This document shows, one piece after another, positions 1 through 5,063 of a DNA stretch of 5,063 nucleotides (within the stretch, counting starts at the first letter, position 1; every line of letters begins with the position of its first letter). The position numbers and the translations under genes were made by a program. The stretch comes from JADGRA01 sp035622755. GTDB taxonomy: Bacteria; Myxococcota; Myxococcia; Myxococcales; Myxococcaceae. The notes under the pieces were generated by a model. The model ran no database searches. It was not told where the DNA came from and saw only the letters and a program-made list of their open reading frames with translations. The stretch covers positions 1 to 5,063 of the forward strand of contig DASPUU010000065.1 of NCBI GenBank assembly GCA_035622755.1, in the 5' to 3' direction.

Positions 1-121
1 GAAGCCCGGTCCGGTCCTCGGTCCGGGTGGTCCCGGTGACGGTGTGTCCGGCACGCACCAGCATTGGCACCAGTCGCTGTCCAATGACGCCCGAGGCTCC
101 GGCGAGGAAGATTCGCGCCAT
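1..121 (-). CDS. NAD(P)-binding epimerase/SDR-type protein, N-terminal part (runs off left edge)
   Basis: Reading the minus strand from the ATG complementary to 119-121 gives 40 codons before the window edge, starting MARIFLAGASGVIGQRL. The residues form a first Rossmann beta strand followed by the dinucleotide-binding loop G8-A-S-G11-V-I-G14 (GxxGxxG), a helix, and a second strand ending VTGTTR. This is the usual beginning of extended or atypical short-chain dehydrogenases (NAD-dependent epimerase/dehydratase family). Arg33 just after strand two hints at NADP(H) preference, but this is only an inference. An AGGGA ribosome binding site lies 9 nt upstream of the ATG (complement of 131-135). 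The gene is divergent from the VWA gene with 21 bp between the start codons. Catalytic residues (the YxxxK region) and the stop lie outside, so substrate and exact family cannot be told. The N-terminal fold call is fairly secure; the function is not. Confidence 0.82.
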   Translation of the reverse strand, partial: MARIFLAGASGVIGQRLVPMLVRAGHTVTGTTRTEDRTGL

Positions 122-130
122 CTGAGCTAT

Positions 131-135
131 TCCCT
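131..135 (-). promoter_or_regulatory. Ribosome binding site of the epimerase-like gene
   Basis: On the minus strand AGGGA lies 9 nt upstream of the ATG at 119-121. It supports that start codon, and so supports the view that plus-strand bases 44-121 are not coding in the VWA frame. Confidence 0.5.
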
Positions 136-142
136 GGGATCG

Positions 143-1540
143 ATGGAGGCCCGCATCGTCGAGTTCGCCGAGGTCCTGCGCCAGAACGGCCTGCGGGTGA
201 GCACCTCCGAGGTGATGGACGGCGCACGCGCCGCGGCGCTGGTGGACCTCTCCGAGCAGGAGAGCCTGCGCAGCGTGCTCCGGACCACGCTGGTCAAGCG
301 GTCCGTCGACGTCGACGTCTTCGACCGCGCCTTCGGGCTCTTCTTCTCCGGAGCGCTGCGCACCGTCGAGGCGCTGGAGACGTCGCTCCTGACCTCGCTC
401 GAGGAGCAGGGGCTCCTCTCCGGGGACGAGCTGGCCATGGTGGTGGCCTCCCTCCGCTCGCTCGGGGGCCAGCTGGCGCCGCTCACCCAGGCCGCCCTGG
501 CCGGCGACCGCGCCCGGCTGGCCCAGCTCCTCCGCGGAGCGACCCTCCAGCTCGACCTCGGCCAGCTGCAGAGCCCGCTCCAGTCCGGCTTCTTCGCCCG
601 GCGGCTCCTGGCGGCGGCCGGGGGAGGACGCCTCACGGGGGACCTCGAGGCTCTCGAGGCGGAGCTGCGGCGTCGCGGCCTGTCGGCCAGCGGTCTGGAC
701 CTGGTCAGCCGGCGACTGGCGGCGGCACTGCGCTCGGTGGAGGAAGCCGCGCGCCGCGAGGTCGAGCGCCAGGGACGGGCGCGGCTCCGCCGCAGCGATG
801 GGCCGCTGGCCGAGCGGACCTGGCAGACGCTGTCCCGGGCCGAGCTGGCGCAGGCCGAGCGGGCGGTGGCCCGGCTGGCCGAGCGGCTCAAGGCGCGCCT
901 CGTGCGCCGCGCGCGCTCACGGCGCCGGGGAGCGCTCCATGTCCGGCGCACCCTCCGTCGCAACATGACCTGGGGCGGCGTCCCGATGGTCCCGCGCTTC
1001 CGGGCGCGACGTCCCGAGCGTCCGGATGTCGTCGTCCTCTGTGACGTCTCGGACTCGGTGCGAAACGTGAGCCGGCTGATGCTGCTCTTCACGCACACCC
1101 TGCAGTCGCTCTTCGCCCGAGTTCGCTCCTTCGTCTTCGTCTCCGACCTGGGAGAGGTCACCGAGCACTTCCGCCGCCTGCCGCCGGAGCAGGCCATCGA
1201 CCTGGCGGTGGCGGGGAAGGCGGTGTCGCTGCAGTCCAACTCCAACTACGGGCTGGCCTTCACGCGCTTCGTCCAGCGAGAGCTCCCCACCGTCCGCCGC
1301 CGGACGACGGTCATCGTCATCGGCGACGGCCGGAACAACTACAACGCTCCGGCCGCCTGGGCGCTGAAGGACATCCGGCGCAAGGCTCGGCGCCTGCTCT
1401 GGATCTGCCCGGAGGAGGAACGCTCCTGGGGCTACGGGGACAGCGAGATGCGCACCTACGCGCCCATCTGCCATCAGATCTCCGTGGTCCGGTCCCTGGA
1501 GGACCTGGCCCGTCTCGCGGACGTGCTGGTGCCGCGATGA
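143..1540 (+). CDS. CoxE-like VWA domain protein
   Basis: The product is 465 aa. An N-terminal helical region (about 1-250) leads into a very basic stretch and the family signature around M275-T-W-G-G, followed by a VWA domain. The metal-site motif DxSxS is intact (D301, S303, S305). The later positions read S367-N-Y-G370 and I-G-D395-G-R-N-N-Y. The tail W429-G-Y-G-D-S...Y-A-P-I-C443 is typical of CoxE-type proteins. Members usually work in the cytoplasm with a MoxR-type AAA+ ATPase to assemble or activate a target complex (CoxD/CoxE for CO dehydrogenase); no such ATPase or dehydrogenase is visible here, so the target is unknown. I chose ATG 143 because homologues begin at MEARIVEF, and because the longer GTG start at 44 would overlap the divergent epimerase gene. 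The ribosome binding site (GGGA, 3 nt away) is poor. The stop overlaps the next start (ATGA). The family call is firm; the role is not. Confidence 0.9.
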   Translation: MEARIVEFAEVLRQNGLRVSTSEVMDGARAAALVDLSEQESLRSVLRTTLVKRSVDVDVFDRAFGLFFSGALRTVEALETSLLTSLEEQGLLSGDELAMVVASLRSLGGQLAPLTQAALAGDRARLAQLLRGATLQLDLGQLQSPLQSGFFARRLLAAAGGGRLTGDLEALEAELRRRGLSASGLDLVSRRLAAALRSVEEAARREVERQGRARLRRSDGPLAERTWQTLSRAELAQAERAVARLAERLKARLVRRARSRRRGALHVRRTLRRNMTWGGVPMVPRFRARRPERPDVVVLCDVSDSVRNVSRLMLLFTHTLQSLFARVRSFVFVSDLGEVTEHFRRLPPEQAIDLAVAGKAVSLQSNSNYGLAFTRFVQRELPTVRRRTTVIVIGDGRNNYNAPAAWALKDIRRKARRLLWICPEEERSWGYGDSEMRTYAPICHQISVVRSLEDLARLADVLVPR

Positions 1541-2031
1541 CGCGCCGCCCGGGCACCCCGGATCCGGGGCTGGAGCGGGCCGACGAGGTGACCCTTTCGC
1601 TCTCCACCGTCCGGCTCGATGCAGCGCGCCTCCGGCAGCTCCTGGCCTTCGAGCGCGCGCTTCGCGCCCAGGCCTCGCCCGGCTGCGCCTCGGAGGCCCT
1701 GGCGGCGGCGCATGCCGCAGCGCTCGCCGCGTCCGGGCTCCAGTCCGGGGAGGTGGAGGCCCCGCTCGCCCTCCTGCGCCGCTTCGCGGCCAACCGTGCC
1801 CTGTCCGGACGGCTCCGGGAGCACCTGGTCAAGCTCGAGGCGCGGGGGACGATCGACGGTGGGGCAGCCGACCAGGCCGCCGACGTGCGCCGGCGCCTCG
1901 GCGAGCTCGACCAGGCGATGCGGGCCCGCGAGGACTCTGCCACGCTGGCAGTTCTCCAGGCGCACGAGCCGGAGATCCTCTCCCTGTTCACCGCCAACTC
2001 CGCCTCGACGGGGGCGCCGCTTTCCAGGTGA
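1537..2031 (+). CDS. Small helical protein of unknown function, coupled to the VWA gene
   Basis: The product is 164 aa and I do not recognise its family. The first 15 or so residues are Pro/Gly-rich. The rest is rich in Ala, Leu, Arg and Glu and looks like a series of amphipathic helices (about 28-85, 87-108 and 113-155), with no signal peptide, membrane segment or cysteine cluster; its single Cys lies in the segment SPGCASEA. It is therefore probably a soluble cytoplasmic protein. Its ATG overlaps the stop codon of the VWA gene (ATGA at 1537-1540), which implies translational coupling and roughly matched expression. Third codon positions are strongly G/C, as in its neighbours, which supports real coding. 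By position it may be an adaptor or partner of the CoxE-like protein, but that is inference only. Confidence 0.72.
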   Translation: MTRRPGTPDPGLERADEVTLSLSTVRLDAARLRQLLAFERALRAQASPGCASEALAAAHAAALAASGLQSGEVEAPLALLRRFAANRALSGRLREHLVKLEARGTIDGGAADQAADVRRRLGELDQAMRAREDSATLAVLQAHEPEILSLFTANSASTGAPLSR

Positions 2032-2065
2032 CACCCACCGCGGGCTGACCGATGCTGCGCGCGCC

Positions 2066-2650
2066 ATGAGCCCCCCACGCCTCGCCGCCCCCCTGTCCTG
2101 CCTGTTCCTGCTCGCCTGCGCGACGAGCGCGCCGCCCCCCGTCCCGGCTGGCCCACCTCCCGACTGGAAGCTCGCCTCCGCGTCGATGACTGCCGCGGAC
2201 CAGTTCCAGGCCGTCGGGGGCGGGGGAGGGCAGATCTCCGTCCAGATCAGCGGCCACAACATCTACGGGCCGTCGGTGAGCCTCTCCGTGACCCCGACCT
2301 ACATCCGCGGGCAGATCGGAACCGCCTCCACCATCGACGTGACCATCCGGGGCGACCGCGGCGACGGGAACGTGAAGGGGCTGCCCTTCAGCTGCATCGT
2401 GACCACCAATCCGGACGGAAGCGCGCGGGTGACCGGCGCCATGGGCCGGGGAAACACCGACTTCACCCTCAGCCCCGCGGCGCTCCAGGGCCGCATCGGC
2501 GTCATCACCTACAGCCTGGCGTGGAACGGCACTCGCTACGAGGGTGGCACCACGCCGGGGGGCCGTGCCTGGCTCCAGCTTCCCCCGGTGATGGCCACCT
2601 GGAGCAACGTGGAGGTCGCCTGCACCCTGGCGGTGCTGCTCATCGGTTGA
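2066..2650 (+). CDS. Putative lipoprotein of unknown function
   Basis: The product is 194 aa. Its N-terminus has Arg5, a hydrophobic core (L10-L16) and the lipobox L15-L-A-C18, so Cys18 should be diacylated and the protein anchored in the inner or outer membrane facing the periplasm or surface. A Pro-rich linker (23-32) follows. The mature part (about 45-180) is rich in Gly, Ser, Thr, Val and Ile, with alternating patterns that suggest a beta-sandwich-like fold. Cys110 and Cys186 could form a disulfide. There is a run of five glycines at 51-55. I recognise no named domain. The reading frame stays open upstream to 1619, but that part lies inside the previous gene; ATG 2066 is chosen because it places a normal signal peptide at the N-terminus. 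No clear ribosome binding site precedes it. It begins 34 bp after the small helical gene and ends 3 bp before the membrane protein, so co-transcription is likely. Confidence 0.78.
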   Translation: MSPPRLAAPLSCLFLLACATSAPPPVPAGPPPDWKLASASMTAADQFQAVGGGGGQISVQISGHNIYGPSVSLSVTPTYIRGQIGTASTIDVTIRGDRGDGNVKGLPFSCIVTTNPDGSARVTGAMGRGNTDFTLSPAALQGRIGVITYSLAWNGTRYEGGTTPGGRAWLQLPPVMATWSNVEVACTLAVLLIG

Positions 2651-2653
2651 CGG

Positions 2654-4129
2654 ATGTCACCCCCTCGAAGGGGTGACGCTCCGGCGCGCGCCGGAGGGTG
2701 GCTGCGGGCGACGGGACGGGGTGAGACCGCCGCCGCGATCGCTGCTCTCGCCTGGTGTGCCCTCCGGCTTGCCCGCGGCATCGGCCCGGCCCCCTTCTAC
2801 AACTCCGATTCGGCGGTGCCCATCCTCCTCATGCAGGGCCTCGGGGAGGGACCCTTCGTCCTCTATTACCCGGGGCAGGATCGCTTCGGGATGTGGCCGT
2901 TCCTGGCCGCACGCTGGATGCACCTGGGCACGCCCGAGGCCTTCCAAGCGTTCTCCGTCCTCGCGCTCTGCTCGGCGGCGATCCCGCTCGCCCGCCTGCT
3001 CGGAGGGTCGGCCGTGGCGGTGCTCACGCTGCTCGCGCCCATCGTCCTCAACCACCTCGTCTCCTGGAACCTGTTCCAGGCCGGGCAGCCCTATCTCTGG
3101 CAATCGGTGGCCCTCTGCTGGGCGTGGTGGGCGTGCCGCGCCGCGATCGATTCCGGCACTTCCCGGGCAGGCTGGGCCGCCGCCGCCGGGCTGACCCTGG
3201 CCAGCGTGCTGGCCATCTGGGCCTCCCCGCTCAGCATCCCGGCGCTGCTCGGCGTCGTCGCGCTGGAGATGCTCCGGGTCCGCCGGTGGCGCGCTCCGGA
3301 GGGCATCGCCGCCGTGGCGGCAGCGGCCCTTCTCGAGGCCCGGCTCCGCGGTCTGTTCTACCGCTACGTGCAAGGAGCCTTCGCCCAGCGGTTCATCACA
3401 CCCCTCCGCGTCGACGTCGGCCACTTCACATCGAACCTCGCTTCGGTGGCCAATGCCCTGCACGGCCACGACGTCCTGCTGCCCCTGGGGCTCGGCGGCG
3501 CGCTCGCCCTGCTGCCGCGCTCCAATCGGACCGAGCGCTGCGGCCAGTGGATCCTCCTCTGGCTCTCCGTCTGCACGCTGCCGGCGCTGATCGTGATCGG
3601 GCATTTCCGGATGAACGGATTCAGCGCCCGCTACTTCACTCTCCCTGCCTACTGGGCGACGGCGGCGGCTGTCTCCGGAGCGGTTAGCCTGGTGGCCAGG
3701 CTCGCCGGGCGAGCGCGGCCCGCGGCGCTGCTGGTCCTTCTCCTGGCGCTGGCGGTGACCGTGCCGGCCTCTCCCCGAGATCCCCTCGCCCCGCTCCGGA
3801 GAGAGGTGGCGGAGCTCACCGGCCCGGAGCCTCGGGTGTTGCTGGGAAGCTACTGGGACGTCTACCTCCGGGCGTCGCTGGCTGCGAAGGGGTCGCTGCT
3901 CCCGCTGCCCGTCGAGGGGGACTACAACCGCTTTCCGGCGCTCACCGGAGAGCTCCGGCCGGAGCGCCAGGTCCTGGCGCCGTGTGCCATCGATCGCCCG
4001 GACGGGACGGCGGAGCAATACGGAGCGCTGCTGCGCCGAACCGGGCCCGAGCTCCGTCCGGGGGACGATGCTTCCCTCTGCCTCCATCGCGTCGAGCGCG
4101 CGGCGCGACCGGTCGGTTCGCTGCCCTGA
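2654..4129 (+). CDS. Multi-spanning membrane protein, probable GT-C-like glycosyltransferase
   Basis: The product is 491 aa with roughly ten hydrophobic segments (about 25-44, 99-116, 119-137, 147-165, 174-204, 215-229, 274-288, 298-316, 328-349, 355-372), then a hydrophilic C-terminal region of about 120 aa (372-491) that would face the periplasm. The loop after helix one carries Y49-N-S-D52-S, an acidic position where GT-C enzymes (the ArnT/PMT type, which use polyprenyl-phosphate sugars) keep their catalytic Asp. G74-Q-D-R-F78 and R326-Y-F-T-L-P331 also resemble motifs in that superfamily. Donor and acceptor cannot be told. The usual size is 450-600 aa, so it looks complete. ATG 2654 is the only ATG, GTG or TTG start that keeps helix one, yet it lacks a ribosome binding site and its first codons lie in two inverted repeats. 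It might also be a non-catalytic relative. Topology is secure; enzyme class is tentative. Confidence 0.8.
   Translation: MSPPRRGDAPARAGGWLRATGRGETAAAIAALAWCALRLARGIGPAPFYNSDSAVPILLMQGLGEGPFVLYYPGQDRFGMWPFLAARWMHLGTPEAFQAFSVLALCSAAIPLARLLGGSAVAVLTLLAPIVLNHLVSWNLFQAGQPYLWQSVALCWAWWACRAAIDSGTSRAGWAAAAGLTLASVLAIWASPLSIPALLGVVALEMLRVRRWRAPEGIAAVAAAALLEARLRGLFYRYVQGAFAQRFITPLRVDVGHFTSNLASVANALHGHDVLLPLGLGGALALLPRSNRTERCGQWILLWLSVCTLPALIVIGHFRMNGFSARYFTLPAYWATAAAVSGAVSLVARLAGRARPAALLVLLLALAVTVPASPRDPLAPLRREVAELTGPEPRVLLGSYWDVYLRASLAAKGSLLPLPVEGDYNRFPALTGELRPERQVLAPCAIDRPDGTAEQYGALLRRTGPELRPGDDASLCLHRVERAARPVGSLP
2656..2677. repeat. Inverted repeat, 8-bp stem and 6-nt loop
   Basis: GTCACCCC at 2656-2663 pairs perfectly with GGGGTGAC at 2670-2677 around a CTCGAA loop. 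It starts 6 nt after the lipoprotein stop and includes the last base of the membrane-protein ATG. In RNA it would be a stable hairpin. It could be a terminator or attenuator for the lipoprotein message, or a translation-control element for the next gene. No T-run follows, so it is not a standard intrinsic terminator. Confidence 0.75.
2679..2696. repeat. 18-bp perfect palindrome
   Basis: CTCCGGCGCGCGCCGGAG equals its own reverse complement. As RNA it can fold with a 7-bp stem and 4-nt loop. It lies one base after the first inverted repeat, inside the hydrophilic N-terminal codons of the membrane protein. It could be a second regulatory hairpin or a protein-binding site. GC-rich coding DNA makes short palindromes commoner, but this length directly next to another perfect repeat is notable. 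Confidence 0.7.
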
Positions 4130-4189
4130 CGCACCTGACGCCGCTGGCAATCCGCTCGCCACTGCCGAGCTCTACCAAAGCGGTGTCCC

Positions 4190-4195
4190 AAGGAA
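4190..4195 (+). promoter_or_regulatory. Possible ribosome binding site of the micro-ORF
   Basis: AAGGAA ends 5 nt before the ATG at 4201, which is good spacing. It is better than the sites seen before the lipoprotein or membrane-protein genes, and it is the main reason to consider the micro-ORF real. Confidence 0.35.
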
Positions 4196-4200
4196 CTTGC

Positions 4201-4260
4201 ATGTGCCGGGCCACGCTTCTGACCGGGCTCGGCGCCTTGGTCGTCCTAGTCAACTTGTAA
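4201..4260 (+). CDS. Possible 19-aa hydrophobic micro-protein
   Basis: ATG at 4201 to TAA at 4258-4260 encodes MCRATLLTGLGALVVLVNL. After a short basic start (Cys2, Arg3) nearly all residues are hydrophobic or small, long enough to span or sit in a membrane. A well-placed AAGGAA ribosome binding site precedes it, and TAA is used where the neighbouring genes use TGA. It lies alone between the membrane-protein gene and the hydrolase gene. It could be a small membrane peptide, a leader peptide affecting the downstream gene, the remains of a signal peptide from a decayed gene, or chance. A 19-codon frame alone is weak evidence; the combination with the binding site and the hydrophobic pattern lifts it only to a candidate. 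Confidence 0.27.
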   Translation: MCRATLLTGLGALVVLVNL

Positions 4261-4375
4261 ACCGACGCTCCCCGTGCGCACCGCGTCACTCACTTCGACG
4301 CGCCGCTCCGTGGAGCCCTCAACACGCGCCCCAACCAAGGTGCGCCTCCGGTGTGGATGCCAAACCCATCTAGAC

Positions 4376-4381
4376 AGGAGG
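4376..4381 (+). promoter_or_regulatory. Strong ribosome binding site of the hydrolase gene
   Basis: AGGAGG, the full Shine-Dalgarno consensus, lies 6 nt before ATG 4388 and fixes that start. Bases 4377-4380 (GGAG) can pair with 4384-4387 (CTCC) across a 3-nt loop, so the site could partly mask itself; whether this matters is unknown. Confidence 0.85.
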
Positions 4382-4387
4382 GACTCC

Positions 4388-5063
4388 ATGGGCACTCAAT
4401 CGAGTGGGTCTGGTCGTGTCGCTGTCCGCTGCGCGAGATGGCTGTTGATCCCAGGCGCGAGCGCCATCCTGGCGTTTGCAAGCACTGCCCGCGCCGAGAT
4501 CACCGGCATCACGTACACCACGACGTCGCCGATGTTCGGCGGCGCCAGCTTCGGAGCCGTCGGCCAATACGAGCAGCTCGATGGCATCGTCACGGGTGAG
4601 CTCGACCCGGGCGATGAGCGCAACGAGATCATCCAGGACATCAAGCTTGCCCCGCGTAACACGCGCGGCAGGGTTGAGTACGCGATGATGTTCTCGCTGC
4701 TGAAGCCCATCGACCTGAGCAAGAGCAACCACACGCTCATCTATGACGTCGTCAACCGCGGGAACAAGGTGATCTCCGGCACGTTGAACGTCGGCGGATC
4801 GGCCACGGCTGCCGGCGACGGGTTTCTCGAGAGCCAGGGCTTCATCCTGCTGTGGAGCGGGTGGCAAGGGGACGTGCTGCCGGGCGGTGGCCGCCAGGTG
4901 ATGACCGTGGTTCCGGTGGCACATCACCATGACGGCTCGAGCATCACTGGCGAGGTGCGGCAGGAGTACACGCTGGCCGCGGCGACCGGCACGGTATTCC
5001 TGGCCGGGAGCGGCGGAACCGCCACGGCATCCATCCCCACCCGCACCCTCGACAACTCCTCGG
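4388..5063 (+). CDS. Exported alpha/beta hydrolase domain protein, N-terminal part (runs off right edge)
   Basis: The frame is open for 225 codons to the window edge. Residues 1-36 form a signal peptide: Arg10, Arg14 and Arg17, a hydrophobic core (W18-F30), and a likely cut at A34-R-A36|E37, so the protein is exported. The mature part matches the large, poorly studied alpha/beta-hydrolase-domain family (Abhydrolase_10 type) in several landmarks: S54-F-G-A-V-G-Q-Y61, L87-A-P-R-N-T-R-G-R-V-E-Y98, D120-V-V-N-R-G-N-K127 and G151-F-I-L-L-W-S-G-W159. Members usually have about 600-700 residues, with the nucleophile Ser and catalytic His in the second half, so no active-site residue is visible here and the substrate is unknown. 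Codons 1-40 contain 12 A/T-ending codons, more than neighbouring genes, mostly in the signal-peptide region. The strong AGGAGG site fixes the start. Family call from memory of motifs; good but not certain. Confidence 0.83.
   Translation, partial: MGTQSSGSGRVAVRCARWLLIPGASAILAFASTARAEITGITYTTTSPMFGGASFGAVGQYEQLDGIVTGELDPGDERNEIIQDIKLAPRNTRGRVEYAMMFSLLKPIDLSKSNHTLIYDVVNRGNKVISGTLNVGGSATAAGDGFLESQGFILLWSGWQGDVLPGGGRQVMTVVPVAHHHDGSSITGEVRQEYTLAAATGTVFLAGSGGTATASIPTRTLDNSS

Larger units (their letters stand above)
4130..4387. other. 258-bp intergenic region before the hydrolase gene
   Basis: No large gene fits here; the longer frames crossing it on either strand look like shadows of the flanking genes. 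It contains a possible 19-codon micro-ORF with its own ribosome binding site (4190-4260) and a weak sigma-54-like element (4145-4159). A clear intrinsic terminator for the membrane-protein gene and a convincing sigma-70 promoter were not found by eye. The hydrolase promoter should be here because its gene has its own strong ribosome binding site and a long leader space. No tRNA-like folding signature was seen. Confidence 0.6.

Noticed and set aside
44..142. N-terminal extension of the VWA protein from a GTG at 44
   Set aside because: It overlaps the divergent epimerase-like gene, whose Rossmann motif is clear on the other strand, and family members begin at the MEARIVEF segment coded from ATG 143.
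303..321. Repeated GTCGAC units (palindromic)
   Set aside because: Explained by the codons of the Val-Asp-Val-Asp-Val stretch in the VWA protein; too short to treat as a site.
127..1245. 372-codon minus-strand frame opposite the VWA gene
   Set aside because: The product is Arg/Ser/Ala-rich low complexity; the plus strand carries intact VWA motifs.
1619..2065. Long in-frame extension upstream of the lipoprotein
   Set aside because: It lies inside the small helical gene in another frame, is Arg/Pro/Ser-rich low-complexity sequence, and would bury the signal peptide in the middle of a protein.
2070..2145. Several runs of six C near the start of the lipoprotein gene, as possible phase-variation tracts
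   Set aside because: Runs of six are expected in Pro-rich, GC-rich coding sequence and are too short to suggest switching by themselves.
2657..4162. 501-codon open frame on the minus strand opposite the membrane protein
   Set aside because: It is as long as the plus-strand gene, but its product is a Gly/Arg/Pro/Glu-rich sequence without motifs. The plus strand shows ordered membrane segments and family motifs. Long antisense frames are common in very GC-rich DNA.
4237..4263. Possible sigma-70 promoter (TTGGTC ... TGTAAA/TAAACC)
   Set aside because: The spacing is 13-15 nt at best and both boxes are poor matches; no better than chance.
4351..4930. Several frames overlapping the hydrolase gene on both strands
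   Set aside because: They are shadows of the hydrolase frame from 4388, which has a full Shine-Dalgarno, a signal peptide and family motifs.

Overview
The window is a GC-rich, gene-dense piece of bacterial chromosome. It fits a high-GC Gram-negative such as a myxobacterium or related soil lineage: third codon positions are almost all G or C, one protein has a clear lipobox, and two others look envelope- or export-directed. The lineage is inferred from composition and gene style; no phylogenetic marker is present. I see no rRNA, tRNA, CRISPR array, insertion sequence or phage gene.

Layout. At the left edge, on the minus strand, is the first 40 codons of an NAD(P)-binding epimerase/SDR-type gene (1-121). 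After only 21 bp a plus-strand run begins: a CoxE-like von Willebrand A (VWA) protein (143-1540), a small helical protein of unknown function overlapping it by 4 bp (1537-2031), a small lipoprotein of unknown function (2066-2650), and a multi-spanning GT-C-like membrane protein (2654-4129). Gaps of -4, 34 and 3 bp suggest one transcript. Two perfect inverted repeats (2656-2696) sit at the lipoprotein/membrane-protein junction and overlap the first codons of the latter. A 258-bp gap follows; it holds a possible 19-codon hydrophobic micro-ORF with a good ribosome binding site. The window ends inside an exported alpha/beta-hydrolase-domain protein (4388 to the right edge) that has a strong ribosome binding site.

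How the genes may work together. CoxE-like VWA proteins usually act with a MoxR-type AAA+ ATPase to mature or remodel protein complexes. No ATPase is visible here, so the partner, if any, lies outside the window or elsewhere. The small helical protein is probably translationally coupled to the VWA gene and is the best candidate for a functional partner. The lipoprotein and GT-C-like protein could form a separate envelope pair. The hydrolase appears to be its own transcription unit.

Nothing here proves a new system. The points most worth checking are the VWA/small-protein pair without a visible ATPase, the twin inverted repeats at the start of the membrane protein, and the micro-ORF.
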